Shown: positions 22,426 through 33,331 of the stretch, in pieces | How the letters are laid out: every line of letters starts with the position of its first letter | Numbering within the stretch: position 1 is the stretch's first letter | From: Panaeolus papilionaceus | Lineage: Eukaryota; Basidiomycota; Agaricomycetes; Agaricales | Assembly: GCA_015501605.1 (NCBI GenBank) | Contig: JADNRZ010000002.1 | Span: forward strand, 806,001 to 870,000 | Direction of reading: 5' to 3' | DNA length: 64,000 nt | Program-made: the position numbers and the translations under genes | The notes under the pieces: model-generated | The model's input: the letters and a program-made list of their open reading frames with translations, nothing else | The model's database searches: none | What the model was told of the DNA's origin: nothing

Positions 22426-24192
22426 TTGTGGATGGGATGGGTGTGCTATATATACTACTTAGACACTGAAAACGCCTCGAGGCAACAATATTTCCAGGCT
22501 TGATTGGAAATGAATGATTAAATGTCAAGGATAATGGGGCTATACCCGACTTCGTAGGAGGCGACGGCAAAGGAGGGCTCAGTCGCAGTGGCAAGAGCGG
22601 GATTAGACCTTCGTCAGGTGATCGGCACTTGCCCACATTCCGGAGGAGCTATTCAGTAGATTCAAGCCATCGACTTCATTTCAAAAGCAACTGCAAAAAT
22701 TTGGAGCTAGAAAATGGTTATAAGGTTCAACATGAGAGTGTCGTACGATAAGATAGGTAACTTACCCAATGTATTTACCATGAGGGTGATAAGAACGAGT
22801 GGCAGTCGACAAATACCTCCCAATCTGGGCACTTGGTAGCGGTTGATGTGATTCTAGTTCTCAGCTTCTGCGTTCCATGGGAATAGAAGATAAAGAAACA
22901 TGGAAAACCGGTAGATCAGGCCTAATCGACTCTAGGGACCTCTTGAGAACATTTATCAAACGTTGTGAGGAAAGGAACAGGGACTTTGGTTCAACAGAGA
23001 ACAAGCAAGTATGGTGGCTTTTATTTGAAGTTGTTATCCAAATGGTATTATTTTTGCTATCATGAACAACTATCCGCCGCTTTGAATCCTCACAGGCTCT
23101 GGTCCTGGTCCTGCGTTCGTTTATAAAAAGCTATAATTGAGTTATTCAGAGTTCAACAACTTTGAAGCAATGGGTAGTACATGCTTATTGTTACCGGTGC
23201 CTGCTATTGGCACTGATGTCAATATGGTCAGGAAAGTGGCGTCGCTTCTCTTAGTTCTCTACCTATCCACTAGCCTAGACCAATAAGCAAGTATATCTGT
23301 TATTTACTTACACTTTTATCAGGTCAAGTGGATTCAAGTCAGTGGGTCTGTATCCGACCTTGCATGAACTGCCCGTTGCAGGGAGGGGACGATCCACTTG
23401 GCCATACTTGGCCCATCTGAAAAGAAAATTCAGTTGCTTCTTTTCCCCTGACCAGCATCTCTAGAAGGACTCGGGCGACTCCCGACTCTCAGGTTCGCCG
23501 TTCAGCGTCATTCCACCCTTGCTGTGTGCACTGTACCGCAATTCAAGTCAATTTATGACCATGATTAATTCTCCGACGCATCGGGACTATCATAACTGAC
23601 AGTCAGTGAAAAGCAATAACCACTGTCGAGGTACAAATTTATACGTATATATGTATTTTCAATTATGCCCATTCAATACTGAAAATTCCATGGTTTCTTA
23701 CAGATTTCCTTGATTGTCCATCGCGAACCCGACGCTCCCAGGCACCCATACCCCTGCTGCTCCGAAAGAAACTCAATCAAACTGAGATAAAATGTTATAA
23801 TTCAGGGTAAAAATCATAAACGTTGGAGACCTTTGAGTATCTATTGCAATTTGTATGTCGCCTGTCTATTGAACGTCACTCAGATGAAGTTGCCAAGTTT
23901 TCACGTAAAGGGCGTGAGACAGATTATGGACGATGAACGTATTTGTGGCAAATTGGGTTCCTAGTAGAAGGGCCGACTTACCTGTCTCCAGGTATCCATT
24001 GCCCTCCTATTGGCGTATTGACACCTCCTGACAGCCATAACCATGCATCCTCGGAGTTTTACTGTCGTGAACCGGTTTTCTTAGGCACTTGGCTGTACTT
24101 TATAACGTTCAGGTTATTGAAAAAACAGCACTTCATCTCTTCCGCTTTCCCAGCTCTCCCCCCACTTTCATTCCTCATCCTTCACGGCATCG
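22426..24192. other. Long divergent intergenic region, no supported gene
   Basis: About 1.77 kb separates the amine oxidase start (minus) from the seven-helix gene start (plus). Short open frames occur, such as 22877-23065, but none shows domain features or splices convincingly. It presumably includes both promoters. No repeat or mobile element was recognised. Confidence 0.4.
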
Positions 24193-25523
24193 ATGTCGTA
24201 CTCAGATCCATCAACATGGGGGCCCGAAGGCACTCCCCATGACATATATCTTGAAAAGACGTTTGTCGCAGGCGACTTCGTTTGTGGACTGGGTTATGGT
24301 ATGTGTTTAGCGCTAGGCTGCTTCTCAGCCGACGCTTGCTAACTTCTCTGTAGGCGTGCAGCTAGTTCTGTACCTCGCTTGTGCTCGATACCTCTGGAGA
24401 GTTCGGCAATCCCGCGGCAGGACATCTACCTTTCTGCTGTGTTATATGTCACTCCTCCTCTTGATTGAAACACTTTTCGCTGCTGTGCAGGCGAGAACGG
24501 TGGAAGACATCTACATCAGTCACCGCAACTATCCTGGAGGACCTTGGGCATATTTTTTGCATACACAATACCTGCCTGTCAACGTCATCTTCTATTCAAC
24601 GTTATTTCTACTCACATTCCTTTCCGATCTCCTCGTGGTATGTCCTGTTACATTTATGCCCTCTAAACCGGACTTTCTGACTCCGTCAACGATTATAGTT
24701 ATGGCGTTGCTGGGTTATTTGGTCTGGTTCAGGCAAGAGGGTGGCATACCTTGTCATAATATTTCCGTCATTGGTGCTTTTGGGGTCATTTGGTACGAGT
24801 CATTTATATTTCGTTGTCGGCATTCCGCTAACAACTTCGGTGTCGTTTGCATAGCTCTCGGTACCATTTGGACGCTTCAGTCGAGCAAGCCAGGCTTGTC
24901 GCTGTACAGCTCTGTTCCCGTTGCATTTGGTACCGCCTACTATATGGTTTCCCTCAGCGTGAACATCGTCCTCACAATTCTGATAACCATTCGGCTATAC
25001 CTCTACCGACGACGCGTCAACAGGACCCTAAATCCAGATTATGGCACTCAATACTTCTCTCTGGCAACCATCATAATCGAATCCGCTGCCTCGTATTCTA
25101 TTTGTGCCATTATATTCATTGTGACATACGCCGTCGGACATCCCATCAACCAGATAGCTTTGGCTGTTGCATCCAACATGCAGGTGAGCCCTTAAAGCGG
25201 GCGTAGTATATAAAGAACAACTATTAATATTTTTCTAGCAAATCGCGGGCTACCTTATTATCTATCGTGTGGCTGAGGGCAGCGCGTGGAGAGAAGATAC
25301 ATTTGCCCAATCGAAGCTCGGAACTCTTCGATTTGCTGGCGAAACGACCACACAGGGAACTGGAACGACGACTTCTCAGCTTGAAACACCTGTGGACGGT
25401 GCACCGCTGGCGGGCATGCCATTTTTAGATCAAACCAATGACGACCGCGCTTCAAAGTGCTCAGAAAAGCACATCGACGTTGTCGATATCCGAGTCCTCA
25501 ACGGTCATTCGTCTCCATGTTGA
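24193..25523 (+). CDS. Fungal seven-helix integral membrane protein
   Basis: A plasma-membrane-type multi-span protein of unknown function, related in layout to the DUF6533/DUF6534 families. Exon 1 from 24193 encodes MSYSDPSTWGPEGTPHDIYL and, after an intron, joins at GLGYGVQLVLYLACARYLW. An intron near 24638-24700 must be removed to give FLSDLLVLWRCWVIWS, the family's conserved D-x-x-x-x-W-R-C-W-V-I-W element. Further helices include AYLVIIFPSLVLLGSF, AYYMVSLSVNIVLTILITIR and SAASYSICAIIFIVTYAVG. The last exon starts QIAGYLIIYRVAEG and ends in a polar cytosolic tail. The role is unknown. Confidence 0.78.
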
Positions 25524-25893
25524 GCTCAGACATCTTATTTTGCTTCGCGTCTCGACAATATAACCCGCCAGGTTACAACTATACCACATACCTAATCACC
25601 CCTTCTTATTTTCGTATTAGTGCGACCCCTTTACATTTAGGACTACTGTTATTTCTTTCGGTAAATTGTAATTTCTAGTGTTTTTGTAAACAACTAAATG
25701 GAACTTGTTGTATGTGTATTCGTTTTATTGCCGGTTCATGATACTCAGTTAAGCTGCCTAACACGATTTAGAAAGGGCCTGCGCACATGTTGCACAACAA
25801 CAATCAACACGAGGGCCATGGGTCACAAAGGACCACGCACAAAGCCCAGTGCCCGTCGACTGTGCTGAGCAGACAATGCGCTTTGCTCCTGTC

Positions 25894-25900
25894 TATAAAT
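25894..25900 (+). promoter_or_regulatory. TATA-like box of FunK1-like gene A
   Basis: TATAAAT lies 64 bp upstream of the ATG of the first FunK1-like gene. The second gene of the cluster has a similar element at a similar distance. Confidence 0.4.
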
Positions 25901-25957
25901 GTGCACGCGAAGTCAAACTCAAACTGCTAGTCGAAAATCCCCATCCACGTCTCCAGC

Positions 25958-26882
25958 ATGAAACTAGCGCCCATCAATTCTACATTCCAACGGAGCAAAC
26001 CCGAAGCATCCGATCAGGCAAAACAAGCAATAGACAACCTGCACAACGCGATGCATTATTACTGCTGCTCCACCATCGCACAATTCGACACGCCACACCA
26101 AGTCTTGTATGGCTTGCGCGGTGCCCTGAGCCGTGCGTAACTCGGCCCTTGTTTGAAATTTTTGTCTTCTTTCTAACCTTTCAACCCAATTTGATACAGA
26201 GCGGCAGAAAGACTGGGAGAATACCGGGAAGATTCACGAAAATATCAACACTGAAACCATTCGCATTTCAAGCGACGCGTCATCGACCTTTGGGATCCTT
26301 TCCGACAGCGACGAGCCTGGAAACCCAGTGTACAGATCCCTGATGACTCTGAAAGGGAAGTGGACGGATGGCGAAGAATATGTCCCGGACTACCTCGATG
26401 ACCTCGAGTCATTTTACTACGTCATTGGATTTATTTCCGTTTGCTTTACGGGACCTCGCATGTACAGTCTCGACGCCGGGCCTCCCAATCCATCCTTGAA
26501 CTTGGGTAAGTGGATGCTGAGCCCCAAGAGTCCACAATCCATCAAGGAGAAGGAAACGGCGCTTAACGGATCTGGATTCACCAAAGGCATGATATCAGGG
26601 TACTTTGAGGTGTACCAATTCGGATCTATGTTGGATGAGATGCATAGCGTGCTGAAGAATCGGCTCAAGGAGAGGAGAGAAAGGAGGCTAAAGGGGCTGC
26701 GACTTTGGAACCACAACGAAGAAGAATACAGGTTCAAAGCGAATCAGGACCACCAGGCTTTCCTAAATGTTATAGACCGACGTCTGGAAGCACTCGAGAA
26801 GCGGTGGAAAGTTTCGTATCCCCCAGTCCCAGAGAAGCCCCAGGCCGTTGATCATGAAGATGGCAATGTTATCGCGCTATGA
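25958..26882 (+). CDS. FunK1-like kinase C-lobe protein A (predicted inactive)
   Basis: A 285-residue protein in two exons (25958-26132 and 26200-26882). FunK1 proteins are a fungal-specific kinase family expanded in mushrooms. Their C-lobe contains H-R-D-I-S, a D-F-D-like element, and a D-L-E-S-F-[FY]-Y-V helix. Here the order is kept: VLYGLRGALSQRQKDWENTG, KIHENINTE at residues 69-77, FGILSDSDEPGN, then YLDDLESFYYVIGFIS. The catalytic aspartate is replaced by Asn (His71-Glu72-Asn73). There is no N-lobe: no glycine loop or ATP-binding lysine. It is therefore predicted to have no kinase activity. The C-terminal third is charged and probably helical. It is the first of three tandem relatives, and its function is unknown. 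Confidence 0.7.
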
Positions 26883-27396
26883 AGACATCTCCTGCGCGTC
26901 ATCACTGCTCTACCCAATCCTGGAGGTGCTCAGTGGGGCACGAATAAAAAGATTTAGTACATCATACCCCTTTCATCAATGTTTTAGTTCGAGTAGATAA
27001 TAATAACAATTAAAATTTTGAACCTGAAAGGCGCAGAATGATTACCCAATAAGGCAATGCTAATTAAATGACGCGCCTTCACCCCTATCTCATGTTTTCA
27101 CAAAGGAGGCATTTACTTTCTGCTATGAAAAATGCATCAAAGGTCGAGGGGTCTTAATCTTATCTTTCATGCCTCATGCCACCAAAGGGCAGTTATATTA
27201 TCTCATAGGGCGGCATGCCCACATCCAAATGGGATTTACCGATTTGGCTGGTGACATGTGTGCATTGCATTGTCTATCATATATCAGGTTTGATCGCGTT
27301 TGTTATTATAAATACAATACCCTGCCCTCGGCGCACTGCACCTCTATAAAGTGTTAATGGTGCAGTGTTCACGTCTTGACTTCGTACAACTCCATC
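26883..27396. other. Intergenic region between FunK1-like genes A and B
   Basis: About 510 bp, A/T-rich near 26990-27070. It holds the TATA-like box of gene B and no supported gene. Confidence 0.45.
27345..27350 (+). promoter_or_regulatory. TATA-like box of FunK1-like gene B
   Basis: TATAAA lies 52 bp upstream of the ATG of the second FunK1-like gene, a spacing similar to gene A. Confidence 0.4.
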
Positions 27397-28510
27397 ATGC
27401 CCCATCCTTACTCTGACAGCGTGCTCTGGAGCTCACAATACGCCCTTCGCTCTATCGAGCAGTTTGAGGACCGTCGAGAAATTCTAGCCGCATTGCGAGA
27501 CGCTGTCATTGGTACGTTCTCCATTTTCAAGTTGTCATCCCTGAGCTCTGAGCTCGACCCTAGACAATCGAGACGAGTGGCTCACCACTGGAACCTCACA
27601 TGGCAACATCGATTTCAACGCCATCCTAATTAACGAGAGCGGAAGACATGGTTATCTCGTGAACCCATTTTCCCCATCTGATAGTAAATTTGCTTCCGCT
27701 CGCTCCCTCGATCGTGGCCGCCGCCGCCGCCTGTTCTCGCGACATTACGATAGGGGTTTCGACTACGTAGACGACCTCGAGTCCTTCTACCATGTCACAG
27801 GCTGGATAAGTTGCGTCTTCGAAGCTCCTCATCAATATAAACTGGAATTACCCGGATTACTCGAACTCCTCATGAATCCAACCCGTGTCACCAGAATCGC
27901 ACTTAAACGGGAGCTTATCATGCACAACGGCTACGAGACTTGTTCCATGACGCCATATTTCTCAGAGGACGAAAGCGTCTTCCCAACACTTCTACGACGG
28001 ATGCAAGCTATAGTGAGGAGAAGCTACGAACGTGACGAAGATCAAGATAGGCGACTAAAGCCGCTTCTGAAGCGCGCCCAGGCCGAACACGACTACAACA
28101 CATTCATCGAAGCGATCGATGACGCACTCTTCTTCTACGACTCAGCTGACATGAATACACCTACAAGTAATCCGGAGAAGGGAGTGCAGGGCAATTCAGA
28201 GGTGGGCTGGTCAATCGAGGAGCTCGACCAGGTCATCGCGGATTGGATGACCCTTCCTTCTGTAGGATCGACATCGGGGCAGGTGGATCCAGGGTCAGAT
28301 GACGGTGATAGTGAGAGCTCGTGTCCACTTACACCAACAGATGCAGAGTCTGTGTCCGTCTCGAAGGAAATGGATTTACCGCATCCGTCGGTATTTGGTG
28401 CCACTGAATACCCATCGACTAGCCTACAGTATTCAGTTGATGACGATACCGGGTTTGCATACACATATCTACCTAGCCCAATCAGGTTTGATTTTGTTTT
28501 CGATACCTAA
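27397..28510 (+). CDS. FunK1-like kinase C-lobe protein B (predicted inactive)
   Basis: A 353-residue protein in two exons (27397-27511 and 27564-28510), with the intron at the same phase and relative place as in genes A and C. The order is FEDRREILAALRDAVIDNRD, WLTTGTSHGNIDFNAILINE, HGYLVNPFSP, then FDYVDDLESFYHVTGWIS. The HRD-equivalent is His51-Gly52-Asn53, so the catalytic Asp is absent; the D-F-D equivalent is also lost (VNP). There is no N-lobe. The C-terminal 120 residues are acidic and Ser/Thr rich and look disordered. Family membership rests on motif order and the D-L-E-S-F helix. The cellular role is unknown. Confidence 0.7.
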
Positions 28511-29000
28511 TAATCTCGAGGCTTGGTTATCTAGGTAGTATACCGAAGTACAAAAATTAAATATTAAAGTAAATGTACAAGTTAATTAGTGATTAATTAG
28601 TTGTAGCACTTGAGTAGTACTTAGTCTTTGCCTATTTTCAGCATTTAAATTTTGATATTCCTTCAAATACAATATTTCATATAACAGGACTTTTCATGAA
28701 AATATCAATGGTGGTATTAAATAAACAATAGTCTGTTATGCCATTGTTCAACCATTATTACCGCTTTGCTTCAAAGTTTTGTTGTGCAAAGGGCAGAGTC
28801 CCCCTATCTGTAAACGGTCACGTGCACGACGCGTTTTGGTAATTACAGCCGAATTCAGGGTCGCGTACGCGCCATAGAAAGTCTGCAATCGTTGTAATCC
28901 TTTCTTTAACACTTACCATCTCCCTTTGAGAGTTGGCTTGACACTCTCCCTTTCTTTATTCAAAATTTTCGCTAACCGTTAACCTATATTCTCTATAATC
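28511..29000. other. Intergenic region between FunK1-like genes B and C
   Basis: About 490 bp, strongly A/T-rich at 28540-28760. No gene is seen, and there is no clear TATA box at the spacing found for genes A and B. Confidence 0.45.
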
Positions 29001-30102
29001 ATGGCGGGGGTTTTACCCAGTGTCACAGACTTAGCTACCCTTAGAACACTCGAGGAATTCAAGAGTCCTGAGGAGATTTTGATTGTCTTGCGGGACGTGA
29101 CTGAAGGTATTTTTCTATCTGATATGTATACCCACTTAGCTAACTTATAGCCATCTTATCGTCACAGTCCACAAGCAGAACTATATCACAAGTGGCACGC
29201 TGCACCGCTCAATCTCTCCCAGCACCATCTTCATTTCCGATAGTGGACGCGGTCTTCTCCCATACCCCCGCCATGACAACCTTTACTGCCTCCCCGCCAA
29301 TCCTATCTTCGCGTCTGTTTCTTCGCTCGCCACAAGCGTCCTCAAGCGCAAGAAAGTCCTCCACGTCGACTATCTTGACGATCTTGAGAGCATGTATTAC
29401 ACCCTCATCTTCCTGGCCACTGCCTACCGTGGCCCTGGCAAGCCCATGACCGAGCAAGAGCGCGCCGCTGAGCTTTCTCACACCCTCTCAGTCTGGATAA
29501 ACGATGGCCCCTTGTCGTCTTGGTCTGTCCTCGAGAAGGAAGTTGCGCTCCTCGCGCAGGGCTTTGGATATGGCACAGTCCACAAATGCTTTGTGCCATT
29601 CGTATTCGAGACGCTCTTTGAGCATCTGCACGATGTGCTTCATGTGCGTTATGTCGCCAAGATAGATGAACTTGGCCTTGGAGAACGAGTTGATTCTGCT
29701 TCAGAGGAAGCGGGGGCCCCGGTTGAGGAAGAGACTAAGGAGGAGAAGATGGCTACGGTTGTTGAGGACTACGACGCGTTTGTAGCCTCGTTCGACTACG
29801 CGTTGGAGGCGCTGCAAGAGTACAGGTCGATGCAAGACACAGGTGTTATACCTGCTTCCCTTTCTCATCTCTTTGCGTATACCGAGGCACCAGCAACTGA
29901 AGTTTCCTCGTCCACCGAGGCTACGGTCGAGGTCGCCAAAAATGCTGATGAAGGCTCGCTCCTTGCGATTGCTGATGCTGGTGATGAGAGCGACGATAGC
30001 TCCAGCGGATCTCCTAGCTTGGAGGGTAGCCCTGTTGAGGAGAACGATGCACAGGGGGATTGCATCAAGAGGGGCCTTGACTGCGCCGACGACGCTAATT
30101 AA
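29001..30102 (+). CDS. FunK1-like kinase C-lobe protein C (predicted inactive)
   Basis: A 346-residue protein in two exons (29001-29106 and 29168-30102). The acceptor at 29167 is chosen because it restores the family frame; a nearer acceptor leads to an unrelated frame. The order is FKSPEEILIVLRDVTEVHKQ, NYITSGTLHRSISPSTIFIS, GLLPYPRHDN, then HVDYLDDLESMYYTLIFL. The HRD-equivalent is His48-Arg49-Ser50: the arginine is retained but the catalytic Asp is Ser. No N-lobe is present. The C-terminal region is very acidic (EEAGAPVEEETKEEKM and Asp/Ser runs near the end). It is the third tandem copy. Inactive as a kinase by inference; role unknown. Confidence 0.7.
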
Positions 30103-33100
30103 TTAATTGCTTATTTCTATTCACTCATCATCTTTCATGCTATACCCAGATATAATCATATCCATATTTACGTCATTGCTTTCTTCGTCAAATGACCGAT
30201 CTTGTTACTATTGCCACCGGCGCAACGATTCCACCTGCTCCATCGTAAACGCTACTCAACCCCGAGTCTTTGAGTGCCGAGGAGCCCCTGTCTTGTGCTG
30301 ATTGTTGATTGTGACAGTGTAATGCGAACTACGTCATTCTAGGAACCGGGGAACTCTGGAGTCTGGAGGACCGTGTAAAACTTAAACATGACCGATACAT
30401 ATGACGACGCGCTGGTATGGCTACAATTACATGACAACCACTGTGGAGGTGAATGTTGAAATATGTAAAATAAAATTCATTATCTGTCTCTCAGGGAGAT
30501 TTGATAGCTCGCAAATACATGCGTATGTACATGGTATGATATCGTATGATATCCACTCGATTCGGTCCGCAGCAGTTCGGACGCCGCTGGAGTTGGCAAT
30601 GGTGGATTGCGAATTCGACAACCTGAAACACTAGGACTTGGCCTGGGATGCGGCGAGTAGCCAACGTGGTTCTCCGCTTGTTTCGGTCATTCATAAGGCA
30701 TACATGAGCTATCGACGGCTAAGATTTGATACTATGTATCGAATCTCAATAGTATCCCTGTTGGCTCCAAAAATGAATGACATCCGGCAGCTTACCTGGT
30801 TGTCTTCGATTCCACCAACTCAATCCTTTGATACGAACGAGCTCGAAATGCTGCGAGGCTATCATGATCACAGCTGTTAGTATCTAGGTTTGGAGCTGCC
30901 TGCTTCTTCTATCGAAGGAGAAATGAGGAGGTGGGACGTATTATGGTGCGAGTACTGATTGGGTTCGAGGCGCCCCAGTTCGTCGGGCGAGGAAGTTGCC
31001 TTTGAGAGTCGATAGTCTCAAGTGAAGCTTAGTTATGGAAGCCAGCATGTGGCAAACGAGATTGGCATCGCCTTGTATTGTTCAATGGCGGATCGGATAA
31101 CTCAGCTAGATGCCTGCCTGTTTGCATTATATATCAAAATTACCCAAACGCAACTTCAGCTCCAACTCTGTGTGCGTCATCCGTTGGTTAATGCTTTTCA
31201 AGCCTGAATGAATGAGGATGAATCGAGGTGACGAGTCCCCTGTCGGATTATGGAAAGAGCAAGCTTCGTTGTGCGAGATGGCCGACACGAAGAGCCACGG
31301 ATCGGCCTCGTGTAATTAACGGTTGCAGCGATCATCTTACATAGTGCAGGTATGGGGCGGGTGACTCGGGAGTCGAAATTTAGCTCAGGAATGACTTCTG
31401 GAAGGTCCATAAGTAATATAATGGGTCATCAGATGCAGTTGAGGCTGTAGATTTATGGTAGTAGCGTAAACCGCCACGGTGCGCAGGTTACCCACTGGAG
31501 GGATCATTGGTGGAACACACGCTAGGTTACCAGGTACAAGTTTGTTTTTCCGTGTAGCCAGTTACTACAGGGGCTTAACAGAGACGCCACAGCGTCCCCT
31601 GACTTTGAGGTCAGCAGGGAATCGCCTTACCAGAATGGGTATCGAGCCCAAATCGAGGCCCGGTGTTCCAATATCATGCTTGGCTTCGAATCCCGTTCGC
31701 TGAATCATGATGATAGGATTTCGAAGGTGCCTGTGAAGTATCGTTCATCAATGGCCAAGCTTCGATACACTCCCTGTGAGGCAATGCTCATTTCGATACT
31801 GTCTCGACCTGACATCCTTCACGTTCCTACAGATGTGAGAGACTCACCATTGAATCGCTGTGAGTTTCGTGTCGGATGTCTCAGGCCATGGGCGCCGCCT
31901 CGTGGGACGTCGTGCTCCCAAACGAGCATAATGCGGCGAACTCAAGCAAAGGGTCAGCAGCCTCGACCTCGCGTTGTCTTCGAGGTCGAGTTCCTGGGGG
32001 GTTAAGTAAAATAAATGCAGGCAGCATGACGGGCTGGGCAGGGATTCCCAACTCGTTCCCATCTTTGTTCATGCAACTTATGCGCTAATTATGATAAATT
32101 ACTTATGATCAGGCATGATGAGATACTTATCTGATTCCCTGCAAGCCATTTATAGAGGTGCCGAAGTGGAAGGGATTTGGGACATGCGTATGTGCACCTT
32201 CTGAGTAAATATGTTATCTTCATGTCAGGCTCGATGGTGCCGGGACAGGCGTACTGACAAGCTGGATCACATCGACAGACCATATGGCAACGTTATGTTA
32301 TTATGTTATGCAATGCGGACATTGGTTGACCGAAGGGACAACGATGTCATTTGTATGCAGAGTTCATCTCCACTAGTGTATAGAAGGTGGTGCCGCAGAA
32401 TGTATTCATGGCGTTGTGATGAAAGGGGTTCATGTTCGGAATGCGGGGAGAGTGGTAATAAGCGCTGACATAATAAGACTGGCGGAGATCGCAATGGGGC
32501 TCGGAATGGCAGGATTCGGGGACAAAGTGGTCAGGGTAATGAAATTCGATGAACAAGAGACAATCGTATACCTGGTGGAATTGAAGTTGAAGGAATTACT
32601 AGAGGCTTTGCTGAATAGTATCGGTATCTAATCAAGCATGTAGCGCAGTCAGGGGTAGTGAGCTGGCGAATGTGTGTTCCGTTGAAAGCCGTCTTCCGCC
32701 AGGCCAATCCGGTGCAATAAATAGCTTGAAGCTGAATGGGAATAGGCCAGAGCGTGTCGTGCACACGCTTTGAGCGTTCTGGCCCCGTTTATAAAAAGGT
32801 TGGTGGAATGGGGAATGTGGATTGAGATTGAGAGATAGGTTCAATGGAATTTACGGTGAAGAGGTGGAAATAAAAGGATGAAGAAAGAGGTTTGGACAAG
32901 CGGTGTGTATATTATTATTAACGGAGGATCGTCGGGGCGGTGCATCCGAATGACCGATGATGATGAGTTCATTGACCTGGAGACGTTGTTGCATTGTGGT
33001 CTTGAGTGTAACAACGCGTGAATTATAAATTATTTTTGGTTTTCTGCAGTTTTAGAGGAAGAAGAACAATATTCTATGTGGGCTCTTTTAAAGACCAGAA

Positions 33101-33331
33101 TTGAACTCGAGGACTTGATACATGTGGACTTGTATATTAAAATAGTTAGCGCTGCAGGGTCAATAATTGATGGAAAATAAAATAAATCAAAGGTTAATTT
33201 TATTTGGGATGAGATGATCGATTTGTAAATTCATGCCAGCTTTGTGAAATCAGTCAACGCCACACTCACCCCTTTGCTTGTAAAATTATAAAGAGAGGGG
33301 TTGACAGGTCCTGTTTTTCGGTTGAAACGGG
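30103..33331. other. Gene-poor 3.2 kb region
   Basis: I see no open frame with a recognisable domain and no convincing spliced model. I found no intact transposase, reverse transcriptase or clear long terminal repeat. A short direct duplication of a 10-mer, GTATGATATC, occurs near 30534-30553. TATA-like sequences occur near 32790 without a following gene, and near 33289, about 40 bp upstream of the RhoGEF start. Confidence 0.45.

Noticed and set aside
22877..23065. 62-codon plus-strand open frame with a hydrophobic end
   Set aside because: Isolated, no family features and no good splice partner. Length is within chance expectation.
29168..29449. Alternative frame in FunK1-like gene C starting MARCTAQSLPAPSS
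   Set aside because: It comes from a nearer, wrong acceptor. The other frame gives the H-R-S loop and D-L-E-S helix shared by the cluster.
31620..31710. TTCGAATCC-like sequence suggesting a tRNA T-arm
   Set aside because: No matching acceptor stem or anticodon arm could be drawn on either strand.
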